This document shows, one piece after another, positions 30,482-41,544 of a stretch of 64,000 bases of DNA (its first letter is position 1; each line of letters starts with the position of its first letter). Both the position numbers and the translations under genes were made by a program. The notes beneath the pieces are model-generated. The model saw only the letters and a list, made by a program, of their open reading frames with translations, was not told the origin of the DNA and made no database searches. Source of the DNA: Tetracentron sinense (lineage: Eukaryota; Streptophyta; Magnoliopsida; Trochodendrales; Trochodendraceae); the NCBI GenBank assembly GCA_015143295.1, contig CM026562.1, forward strand, positions 10,816,041-10,880,040, written 5' to 3'.

Positions 30482-32433
30482 ATGGCAAATCCTCTAGAAA
30501 GGACCCTGAATGAGCTTTTTGCTCCTGCCTCTGCTACACCACCAACATGCATATTCTTGCCGGAAGTGGTAGCAAATCAATTTTAAATCAGGTCTTCAAC
30601 TATCAACATGTTACCCAAATTTCATGGTTTTGAGAGTGAACAATCTTATATTCACTAAAACAAGTTTCTGATAATTTGTCAGACATTTAGGAACCAAAAC
30701 TTGGACAGCGAGAGTGTCAAATTGAGGTTATTCCCTCTATCCCTAGAAGATCACGCCATTGCGTGGTTAAATTCTCTTCCGCAAAATTCCATCACAACAT
30801 GGGATGAGATGTTTGAAAAGTTCATGAATAAATTCTACCAATTCACCAAAACTGAGAAAATTAAGGATGCGATTAGAACTTTTAGGGGTAAAACAGAGGA
30901 GGAATTTCCTCAAACATGGGAAAGATTTCATGATCTTCTTGTCAAATGCCCGCACCACGGGATTGACAAAGCTCAATTAGTCCACTGTTTCTACAGAGGA
31001 CTAACAACTACTCAGCATACCTTGATAGAGTCCATACACCAAGGCAAATTCATGAGATAACTCCAACCCAAGCGTACGATTTCCTGGTAGACTTAGTGGA
31101 GAATTCCCAAATTGGAGCAATAACAGGGATGAATATGAGAGGGAGGAACTAGGATCCAGAAGTTAAGGATTATATGATCCAAAGACAAACTCTGATCTAA
31201 AGAAGATCATGTCTAATCTGGTCCATGGGATAAACAATTTGACCAATTGTCAAGGCAGAGCAAGCCAATGGCATAAACCAGTATAGCACCTTTAGGAAAC
31301 CCACACCTAATTCATTCAGTCAGACATTTCATCCTGACAATAGGTTTCATCCAAATTTCTCATTTAGACAGAATGACCCTATCCAATCTCAGGGTGGTTT
31401 GCTCGATTTCTAGAGGAATTACCAAAGGAAAGGTATTCCCCAATCTCCTTAGAACAATCATGCCATAGTGTCTCAGCCAGCTTACTCAGCACCTTAACAG
31501 TCTAACAACGGTAGAAGTCTAGTGTCGGTTCCAATGACCAACTACTCTCCTCCTGTATCTAAGCAGACATCCATCTTGGAAAATATAATGACTGACATGA
31601 TGAAGCTACAACAGCAATTCATGCAACAACAGTTTCAGACAAATTCAACCCAGGAAAGGACAAATCAAACAATTGCCCAGGCCAATGCAAAGATAGAAGT
31701 CCAAATCAGTTAGTTGGCCCAATCAGTAGGAGGTAGAGAGAAGGGGCAGTTTCTAAGTCAAACAGTTCATAACCCTAGGACCCAACCTATTCTTCCCAAT
31801 CCTCCTAAAGGTCAGTATGAGATAGGAAACAACTCAGCATCAACTCATGATGAGGTTTAGGCCATCCATACCCTGCGGTCTGGCAAGTAGGTAGATAATA
31901 AGGTTGGAATGCCTAAACAACCTGAAGAGAAAGAAGGTCCAAAAGAGAAAGAGACAATCCCAATGTCCATAGAGAAAGGAAAAGAAAAAAAGAACCAAGA
32001 TAAGGATCAATCCATCAACTCGTACATCCCCTGCAGGATGATAGAAAGAATTCACACTATGAAGGAATCCTAAAAGTATTTAAGAATGTGCATATCAATA
32101 CTCCCCTTCTAGATGCCATCAAATATATTCTTTCATAATCTAAGTTCTTAAAAGACCTGACCACTGTCAAAAGGAAGACATCAATTCCTAGAGAAGTTGT
32201 TCTTTCAGCTCAATCTTCAAGGCTTATCCAGTATACCTTAGTGCCAAAATACAAGGACCCTGGATGCCCAACAATCTCCATCAGAATTGGAGATACTGTG
32301 ATTGATAAGTGTCTTTTAGACTTAGGGGCAAGTGTAAACCTTCTACCCTACTTTGTATACAAACAGCTAGGTCTAGGGGAGCTCAAACCTACAGACATCT
32401 CCTTGAGTCTTGCAGATAGGTCAGTAAAGGTTC
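30482..32433 (+). pseudogene. Athila gag and protease start, decayed
   Basis: The ATG at 30482 opens MANPLERTLNELFAPAS. The Retrotrans_gag region (30701-31060) has VKLRLFPLSLEDHAIAWLNS and RTFRGKTEEEFPQTWERFHD. Stops occur near 30582 and 30657, and a frame change near 31060. Downstream are a Q-rich stretch (31585-31650) and the AIHTLRSGK motif (31860), characteristic of Athila/Tat gag ends. The protease region (32241-32433) contains DKCLLDLGASVNLLP, with DLG at the active site. The frame is cut at SLADRSVKV by the TR-GAG insertion and resumes at 38915 as PKRIFEDVIIKV. Confidence 0.85.
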
Positions 32434-33790
32434 TGTAAAGTCCATGTTTTAGTGTTGGCTTATTCCAGTGTCAAAACAAGTGAGTCTAGTGTATCTTGTG
32501 TCATTTTCTTCAAGCGTCCAAGACAAGTGAAGTTGAAGACCGAAGAAGACTCGGTTGATCATATCCTTCATTTCACTCATAAGATGGTAAGTGACCTAGA
32601 TACCATGTTACCTTAGGTGGGAATTGACTTAGAATAATTATAATATGATACCTTGGGTGGAAATTGACTTAGAGTAACCATATGGATCCTAGGTGATTAG
32701 ATATGTAGCTCATAACAAGTTAAAAGTTCTTAAAGTACTAGAAAAACCAAGGTTTCTTGTAAGAGGCATATCTCACAAACCATAGCTATGATTTTGCTCC
32801 ATAATATATCAAATCAACCACGTCGAAAAGATCTACAACTTTTGTAAAGACAGCAAGAGCTGAAAATGCGTTTCTATATCTCAGAGTCGACCCAAAGTAT
32901 CCAGAATCGACCCTGATATGGAAAAATTTTGTATGCTGAAAAATTCTAGAATGTGAGTTATTTTAGGGTCGACCCTGAGAGACACTTAGGTCGACCCAAG
33001 TGCACATTTGGGTTGACCCAAAGTGCCTAGGGTCGACCCTAATATGATTTTTTTTGCTAATTCCGTGGGTAGGCACTTTGGGAGAGTATAGAGAGTATTT
33101 TTAACTATCTTTAGAGTTTATAGAAACTCTATATTTTGTCTTCTCTCCTCCCCTTTGTTAGTCATTCTTCCATCCTAGTTTTTGTAAGCCATTGTCCCAT
33201 TCTTGCTTGCTTGGACTTTCTCATTGATGGAGTCCATCTAGGATTTGATTTTAATCAAACCATCAACCCGTTCTGGAAAGAACAAATTGGCTGGAGTTTT
33301 CTGAGCCTTTGTGAAGGAGATCAATCCAAGAAGGATCGTGGATGTGATATTTGGTCGGTGGAATCTGAAGTCGTTATTGACGGAGATCGATCGTGGAGAT
33401 CGTGGTTGTCGAGACACAAAGAGAAGAACATGCTACTACGGTAGATTACGAGGCTTGCGAGATCGTGATTGCTTTTGGAGGGGTGGAGGACTAAGTACTG
33501 AAGATCGTAGTGTCGAGTCCGGTTGAGTACAATTCAAGCCTTATAAGTATTTGTTTCTTTGTCTTAGTGGATTCTCATTGCTGGATTAGCTCCTGTGGTT
33601 TTTCCCAGTGTTGTGGTTTGCTTGTTTTCCTTATTCCGCACTTTAAGTTCATCATCCCTTAATTAATAACTTAATTGTTAACTTTTAAAAATGGTAGATA
33701 GACTTATAGGATGACCTAACCATCCCCTTGAACTTGTGAGTTCCAACTGAAACATAGATTTGGGATTCACCGGATCGGAGTGATTCTTCA
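32434..33790 (+). repeat. TR-GAG 5' LTR (1357 bp)
   Basis: It begins tgtaaagtccat and ends gagtgattcttca. U3 repeats gggtcgaccct, ggtcgaccca, ggttgaccca and gggtcgaccct (32884-33046) are palindromic on a gtcgac core. Relative to the 3' LTR it lacks ~70 bp (38089-38165), which contains the TATA-like region of that copy. It has an extra unit near 33000. Confidence 0.88.
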
Positions 33791-33792
33791 AT

Positions 33793-33804
33793 TGGTATCA
33801 GAGC
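33793..33804 (+). other. Primer binding site of the TR-GAG element
   Basis: A perfect tggtatcagagc two bases after the LTR end. Confidence 0.92.
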
Positions 33805-33851
33805 AGGTTCACTAATGTTTTAGTGCGATCTTATTCTTATGTTCGGTGAAT

Positions 33852-35754
33852 ATGAATCTCCAAAGAGAGAGAAGATCCATCTCTTGTCCCCTATTATTTG
33901 ATGTGAATAATTATGCCTATTGGAAAGCTCAAATGAGAGCGTTTCTAAAATCATTAGATGAGAGAGTATGAATCTCCATTGAAAGAGGTTGGACCCATCC
34001 AACAAAGACTATAGATGACAAAACCATCCCTAAACCTTCTTCTAAATGGACCAATGTAGATCTTAAAAGTTGTAGATGGAACAATAAGGGTCTAAATGCA
34101 GCCTTCACTGCCGTCACACCCGAAGAATTTTGACGTATTTCTAAATGTGACACTTCGAAAGAGGCGTGAGACATTCTAAAAATTACCCATGAAGGGACTA
34201 CAACTATCAAGATCTCCAAACTTCAAATATTGACCTCTAAGTTTGAAAAGTTGATGATGGATGATGATGAAACTTTTGACGGTTTTTATTCTAATCTGAG
34301 TGACATTGTCAATTCTAGTTTAAATCTAGGGGAAAGAATTTCTGAGTCCAAAATTGTTAGAAAAATTTTGATATCTCTACCTAATAAATTTCGATCGAAG
34401 GTTACCTCCATCGAAGAGAGCAAAAATGTTGATGCTCTCAAAATTGAAGAGTTGATTGGTTCCCTCCAAACCTATGAGTTAAATCTGAACCCATCTAAGA
34501 AACCAAAATCTATTGCTTTGAAATCTGTCAAGGAATCCATAGATGGTTCAGAAAATGACTTTGAGGAAGATGAAGAAGAGTTGGCTTTATTTGCAAAAAA
34601 AATCAGAAAATTTCTGAAATTTAATAAGAGATTTATCTGAAAGGACAAAAATCTTTTGAGAAGCCTATGTCCAAGCACTTGAAAAACAAGAAACATCTTA
34701 AAATTACTGATAGTAAATCCTAAGGTGTTCAATGCTATGAATGCTAAGGCTATGGCCATATTACCGCTGAGTGCTTTAATAAGAAAAGATTTAAGGGCAA
34801 GACAAAGGATGACAGTAAATCTGAATATGAGGAATCAGATAGTTCTTCTTGTGAGAAGACTAGGGGTTATATGGCTTTCACTACATCTTTATCTGGGATT
34901 GAAGAATCTTCTTTAAATGTTGTGAGTGACCAACTCCATAATGATGGTGAGGATGATAAGAGTCAGAATGACTCAAATTCTGAGGAAGACCTCGAGGCTA
35001 CCTATGATGAGCTATTTTAGGAATGCCTAAAGCTGAAAAAGGTTTAGTTTTCCATGACCAAAAAGGTCAAATCTATTAAAATGGAAAGAGATGCCTTAGA
35101 CCAAGTGGCTTCAGGGTTGAAAGCTCTTGTGTCACAGCTTGAAGAAGAGAAGACTTCTCTCCTTGTGAAGACTCAGCTTCTTGAATTTGCATGTTTGTCT
35201 TGATGAAAATACAAGTCTTCAAATTAAGTTGGCTGATCTTGAGCAAGATCGGAGATGGAGATGAAAAGAGAACTTCATCCACCTTGAACATTGAGCCAGG
35301 TGCTAAAAGGCACCCTCTTGAAAATAGGAAGGACCCTTCAACTCAAAAATTCATTCCTACATGTCATAAATGTGGAGTGAATGGTCATATTAAGCCTCGA
35401 TGTCCTAAACTTCGAAGAATGCCCAATCATGGTTTTGAGAACCAAAATAATCTTAATGGGTATCTTCAAAGGAGAGTTGAGGTCCTAGTGGAGAAGTCTA
35501 GGAGTTTGTGTGAAGATGTGATGAAAATTGCTCACAACTCTAGACAGTGGAATGGTCACGACATTCCTTATGCTAGATATAAAGGAGGTAACAAGGAGAA
35601 CCATAATTCTAGGACTCAATCCTGGAAAATGAGGAATAGGAGGAAGAGGCAAAAGGTCATACCTACCTCAACTAAAATGGTTAGAGATCAAAGGGTCAAG
35701 CAAACTGCTAAAACAGTTTGGAAGAGAAAGGAAGACCTGAAGGGTTTCACTTAG
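33852..35754 (+). pseudogene. Copia-type gag (UBN2-like) with two zinc knuckles, decayed
   Basis: The start at 33852 gives MNLQRERRSISCPLLFDVNN, then NNYAYWKAQMRAFLKSLDE, the N-terminal block of copia gags. The UBN2-like region follows (LTSKFEKLMMDDDETFDGFY, about 34210-34640), with KILISLPNKFRSKVTSIEE and EELIGSLQTYELNL. Knuckle 1 is CYEC-stop-GYGHITAEC near 34733, in another frame. An acidic and coiled region (34900-35190) comes next. Knuckle 2 is CHKCGVNGHIKPRC (35358-35400), then a basic tail to the stop at 35752. Stops occur at 33969, 34131 and 34170, and there are at least two frame changes. Gag would form particles and bind RNA. Confidence 0.85.
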
Positions 35755-37476
35755 CCCTTGCCTGTCATAGCCTAGGGAGTGCTTTGTCTGCTTTATCTTG
35801 TCCTAGTGCTATGCTTGTGTATTTTAGTAGTTTTTTTTTGTTTTTTGTTTTGGTTTGTTTTTCTGTTTTCTTTATTTTGAAAAATCTAAAAATGTTGAAA
35901 CACTATAAAATCCAAAAATATTTTTGTCATGTTGCCCTTGTTTGACTTGCATGATCTGCATTCCTTGTGTGTCATCTTTATTTCTATACTTGTCTAAGGT
36001 TGAACATAAGTTTGTTGCTGATTGAGGATATATCATCTTCAGTCTGTTGGTTAGGCTGAAAATTAGACTAGTTTTATCTTGCAAAGTTAGAGACTTATTC
36101 ATGTGTGTATGCTTTGCACTTTCACATGCACTCTGACTGATTCTGTTGAGAGGTTTATTTTCCTATCGATAGGTGTTTGAATTATCCCAAAAGTGTGACC
36201 TTGGATGACCAATGTAGAATGACCATATTGTTAGTCATCCCCATTTTGTGTATCCTCCATGAGCAAAAATTGTTGCAATGAAAAGGGCTACCTACTGAAC
36301 TAGTGTGAAAGTCACTATTGGATGGAAACAGTATGTAATGGCTACCTATGTGGACAATAGTTATCTATCTGGGTTGCTAGAGTGAAAGCCCCTGCTGCCA
36401 ATAGCCAAGACTACCTACCTGGATAGTGTGAAAGTCATCATTGCATGAAAAGATATGTTCAGATAAAGAACATCAAAAGATATCTCATAAAGTTTGGAGG
36501 TATTTGACCAAAAGTAAGAGAAAAATATTGAGTCAAATAAAATGGATAAAGGAGCATCAAAATGTAAAAAATCAGCATATCTGGATCTAACTAGGTTTGA
36601 CTTCTTAGATTTATGTCTCCGGGAGTCCCCTTAGTGGTTAATGTCATATCCTTGGAAAGGGAAAGAAACCTTAATTTAGTATCTAGTCAGACCACCACTA
36701 CACACATATTGCTTCACTTTTGAACTATTCACTAAATGTGAGTAAGTGAATTGGTTATGCTTTAGCATTCCGTAAGATTTAGTTAGATGTGTATCCTCAG
36801 TCGAACTAAATAATCATGTTATTCATTGGATTTGTAATTTTAAATAACTAATGCTTGGAATGCTTTGGATGCATGTTTGTGTGACACATGATTTTTTTTA
36901 TGTGTTTCCTTATTAGTTGACATGGGCCTTTCTAGCTTAGGTGCCCTGATTTTGGTGGTGTCCTTGATCTTAGGAGGAGAAGATCAACTTGAGTTGTTGA
37001 GAGGGAGTTTTTGCTTTATATTGCTATTTTGTTCCCCACTCTTTAGTCCCCGCATTGTATGCATTTACCGGGTTGTATTGTCTTGATACTACACATGTGT
37101 TAAATTGGTATATTCTTTGTGATATTGGCTTCATGACTACCTTTGGCAATTGTGTCCAAAAGGGGAAGAATGTTGGGTATAAGTTCTCAAGTTCAATATA
37201 TTTCTTGCATTACCTGTGATTATTTATTTTCATGTTTCACACATGCTTCACTGGGTGTTTTGTGTATGAGCATGTGTAGGTACAGGGTTGTAGCAGACAG
37301 ATCTTACTTGAAAAGAGCTTCAGTGTCTTCACCTTAAGAATATTTATCAATTGGTGTCATGTAATTGTGTTAGAGTCATGTAATGTCCTAATTCACCGTT
37401 TGATGTGTTTGGGTGAGTTTGTGTCAAGTCGTGTACTTCAGGATGGTTTTGCCACGGAATTGCCAAAGGGGGAGAT
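35755..37476 (+). other. TR-GAG non-coding interior and polypurine tract
   Basis: No recognisable protein. Short repeats of a ctacctacctggatagtgtgaaagtc type occur at about 36290-36445. A related tagtgtgaaagtcgttgc appears in the Athila 3' region at about 53067. The stretch ends with gccaaagggggagat (37461-37476), a classic PPT next to the 3' LTR. Confidence 0.75.
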
Positions 37477-38909
37477 TGTAAAGTCCATTTTTTAGTGTTA
37501 GCTTATTCCGGTGTCAAAACAAGTGAGTCTAGTGTATCTTGTGTCATTGCTTTCAAGCGTCCACGACAAGTGAAGTTGAAGACCGAAGAAGATCCGTTAA
37601 AGACTCAGTTGATCATATCCTTCGTTTCACTCATAGGATAGTAAGTGACCTAGATATCATGTTACCTTAGGTGGGAATTGACTTAGAATAATTATAATAT
37701 GATACCTTAGGTGGAAATTGACTTAGAGTAACCATATGGACCCTAGTTGATTAGATATGTAGCCCAAAACAAGTTAGAAGTTCTTAAAGTTCTAAAAAAT
37801 CAAGGTTGGTTGTAAGAGGCATGTCTCACAAACCGTAGCTTGGATTTTGCTTCATAATATATCAAATCGACCGCATCGAAAATATATACAACTTTCGTGA
37901 AGAAAGGAAGAGCTGAAAATGCATTTTTATACCTAAGGGTTGACCCAAAGTACCCAGGGTCGACCTTGATATGGAAACATTTTGTATGCTGAAAAATTCC
38001 AGAATGTGAGTTATTTGTGGCTCAACCCTGAGAGACACTTGGGTCGACCCAAAGTGCCTGGGGTCGACCCTGATATGGTTTTTCTTGCTAATTTCATTTT
38101 GGCAACTTCTATATCTTGGTTTTGAGTTCTCTATTTATTGTGAACCCTTCTAGTCTGTGGAGAGGGACTTTGGGAGAGTATAGAGAGTATTTTTAACTAT
38201 CTCTAGAGTTCATAGAAATTCTATATTTTGTCTTCACTCCTCCCCTTTGTTAGTCCTTCTTTCATCCTAGTTTTTGCAAGACATTGTCCCATTCTTGCTT
38301 GCTTGGACTTTCCCATTGATGGAGTCCATCTAGGATTTGATTTTAATCAAACCATCAATCCATTCTGGAAAGAAAAAATTGGCCGGAGTGTTCCGAAGCC
38401 TTTGCGAAGGAGATCGATCTAAGAAGGATCATGGATGTGATATTTGGTCGGTGGAATCTGAAGCCGTCATTAATGAAGATCGATCGTGGAGATCGTGGTT
38501 GTCGAGACACAAAAAGAAGAACATGCTACTGCGGCAGATTACGAGGCTTGCGAGATCATGATTGCTTTTGGAGGCGTGGAGGACTGAGTACTGAGGATCG
38601 TAGTGTCGAGTCCGGTTGAGTACAGTTCAAGTCTTGTAAGTATTTGTTTCTTTTTCTTAGTGGATTCTCATTGTTGGACTAGGTCCCGTGGTTTTTTCTG
38701 AAAGGGTTTCCACGTTAAAATCATTGTGTTGTGGTTTGCTTGTTTTCCTTATTCCGTACTTTAAGTTCATCATCCCTTAATTAATAACTTAATTGTTAAC
38801 TTTTAAAGAGGGTAGATAGACCTATAGGGAGACCTAACCATCCCCTTGAACTTGCGAGTTCTCAACTCAAACATAGATTTGGGATTCACTGGATCAGATT
38901 GATTTTTTA
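37477..38909 (+). repeat. TR-GAG 3' LTR (1433 bp)
   Basis: It begins tgtaaagtccat and aligns along its length with 32434-33790. Its end (gattttttag against gattcttca) has diverged, and the TSD fixes the boundary at 38909. It retains a tctatatcttgg...ctatttattg segment (38109-38140) that may hold the TATA region. gtcgac palindromes lie at 37935-38078. Confidence 0.88.
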
Positions 38910-38914
38910 GGTTC

Positions 38915-41544
38915 CTAAGAGAATATTTGAGGATGTGATCATCAAAGTCAATGAGTTATATTTTCCGTAAACTTTGTAGTTTTGGACACCAAACCAGACG
39001 TGAACCCTAGTCATCACATTCCCATGTACTTGGTCGCCTATTCCTCGCTACATTTGATGCAGTCATTAAATGTAGGAATGGAGTCATGAATTTGGCTTTC
39101 AATAATATGAAGCTCACATTGAACGTATTCTACAATGGCTTCCAGAGTAACGAAATGAATGATGAGGAAGAGACCAATATGATAGATGTTTTCGTAGACC
39201 AAACCATTCAACAATCTTATTATCAGGATCCTTTAAAGCAATGTCTGGCCTAGTTCAATATTGACAATGACGGCTCCATCCATGAAGTCAATGCCATGTT
39301 GGACTCAGCTCTGCAAATGGACATCAGTCGATGGAGAGAAAATATAGAATAATTAGCAATGACCACCTCAGTGCCTGTGCCCTCTATCATCGAACCTCCC
39401 AAGTTTGAACTCAAGCCATTGCCCGATTCTCTGAAATATGTCTTCCTAGGTAGTGGAGAAAGTCTCCTTGTTATCATTGCCTTAGATCTAGAGAAAGATC
39501 AAGAGCAAAAGGTCCTTGAAGTTCTTCGTTCTCATCTGAAAGCTATTGGATGGTCAATCGCAGACATAAAAGGAATTAGCCCATCTGTAGTTGTGACAAA
39601 AAAATATGGATTCACTGTTGTGGCCAACAAAGACAATGAACTAGTCCTAACTCGCCTCCAAACTGGCTGATGAGTTTGCATTGACTATCAGAGATTAAAT
39701 GCAATGACTAGGAAAGGCCATTTTCTCCTACAATTTGTTGATCAAATGTTAGAGCATATGTTATTATTGCTTCCTCGATGGTTATTCTGGATATAACCAA
39801 ATTCCAATAGCTCTTGAGGACCAAGAGAAAACAACCTTCACCTGTCCCTTTGGCACATGTTCCTATGGGCGTATGCCTTTTGGCCTGTGTAATGCACCCG
39901 CCACCTTTCAACGATGCATGTTAAGTATCTTCTCAGACATGGTGGAGAGATTCTTGGAGGTTTTTATGGACGATTTCTCTATCTTTGGATCATGATTTGA
40001 GGAATATCTTAACCATCTAACACTTGTTTTGCAAAGATGTGAAGAAAAGAACTTAGTTCATAACTGGAAAAAGTGTCATTTTATGGTTAAGTAGGGATTG
40101 TGTTAGGTCATGTAGTGTCAAACGATAGCATAAGAGTGGACAAGGCCAAGGTAGATGTCATTTCCAACTTGCAACCTCCTAAATCTGTTAGAGATGTGAG
40201 ATCATTCTTAGGCCATGCCAGCTTCTACCGTCGGTTCATTAAAGATTGTAGTAAGATCACAAGACCCTTGTGTGATTTACTGGCAAAAGATGCTCCATTC
40301 AATTTCAGCCACTCATGTCCAGATGCATTTGAGAGACTGACAGAAAAAGGAGTTAACCTCTACACCAATTATTCAACCTCCAACCTGGAATGTTCCATTT
40401 GAGGTTATGTGTGATGCCTCAAATTATGCCATAGGAGTTGTTTTAGGGCAAAGAGTTAACAAGTTATCACATGTCATCTACTATGCGAGTAAGACTCTAA
40501 ATGACGCTCAACTCAACTATTCTACCATAGAAAAGGAGTTATTGGCGGTCGTTTATGCTTTGGACAAATTTAAGTCCTATCTTATTGGCTCAAAGGTTGT
40601 CGTTTATATTGATCACCCAGCTCTCAAGTACCTTCTCACCAAGAAAGATACTAAGGCTAGGCTAATTAGGTGGATTCTCCTGTTACAAGAGTTTGACCTA
40701 GAAAGCAAGGATAAGAAGGTTGCGGAAAATGTGGTAGCAGATCATCTCTAGACTCATCATTGAACCCTCTTGTGATGCCTCACCTATTTTAGAGACATTC
40801 TCTGATGAAAAACTTATGGATGTTTCTTCTATCAAAACTCCATGGTATGCAGACATTGTCAATTACCTAGTCACTGGCCAAACACCAAGTTCCTGGTCTA
40901 AGCAAGAGAGATTCCATTTTCTAGCTAGGGCCAAATGGTATTTTTGCGATGAGCCTTACTTATTCAAAGACTACCCAGACCAAATCATTAGGCAATGTGT
41001 CCCTGATTGCGATCAACGAAAAATTCTCAAGTTATGCCACAATCATGTTTGTGGAGGGCACTTTGGGGGAAAGAAGACTGCTGCAAAAATCTTACAGTGT
41101 GACTTCTACTAACCTATTTTATTTCGTGATACCTATGAATATTGTAAGGCATATGATCGTTGCCAACGATTAGGGCAAATCATAAAGAGGAATAAAATGC
41201 TCCAAAATCCCATTCAGATCATCGAGATATTTGATGTATGGGGCATTGACTTTATGGGCCCATTCCCTATGTCTCATGGTTATCTCTACATCTTAGTAGT
41301 GGTAGACTATGTCTCCAAATGGGTTGAAGCTCAAGCATGTCGGACAAATGACCACAAGGTGGTTGTTCAGTTCCTCAAAGATACTATCTTTGCTCGTTTT
41401 GGAACTCCTTGAGCCATCATTAGTGATGGGGGTAAGCATTTCTGAAATCGGGTTTTCGAGGCCTTGATGAAGAAGTATATCATTAGTCATAAGGTTGTTA
41501 TCCCTTATCACGGGCAGGTCGAAGTTTCCAATAAGGAGATCAAA
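38915..41544 (+). pseudogene. Athila protease end, RT, RNase H and integrase N-terminal half, decayed
   Basis: The protease tail resumes at 38915. The linker before RT (39359-39600) has KPLPDSLKYVFLG and HLKAIGWSIADIKGISPS, then jumps straight to VVVTKKYG, so ~50 residues of early RT are deleted. RT continues at about 39765 (YCFLDGYSGYNQIPIA, CPFGTCSYGRMPFGLC, catalytic FMDDFSIFGS) with stops. RNase H (40407-40751) has [30 protein letters not shown] and [11 protein letters not shown]. Integrase (40816 on) has the CDQRKILKLCHNH...GGHFGGKKTA finger region, [25 protein letters not shown] and IISDGGKHF. It is interrupted at VSNKEIK by element D. Confidence 0.88.

Larger units (their letters stand above)
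32434..38909 (+). mobile_element. TR-GAG-like non-autonomous copia element (6476 bp)
   Basis: LTRs are at 32434-33790 and 37477-38909, with the TSD ggttc at 32429-32433 and 38910-38914. It has an iMet-type PBS (33793-33804) and a PPT (37461-37476). The 3.7-kb interior encodes only a copia-type Gag; there is no protease, integrase, RT or RNase H. It would depend on another copia element for these enzymes. It interrupts the Athila protease gene, whose frame rejoins exactly after removal of the element and one TSD. Confidence 0.9.
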
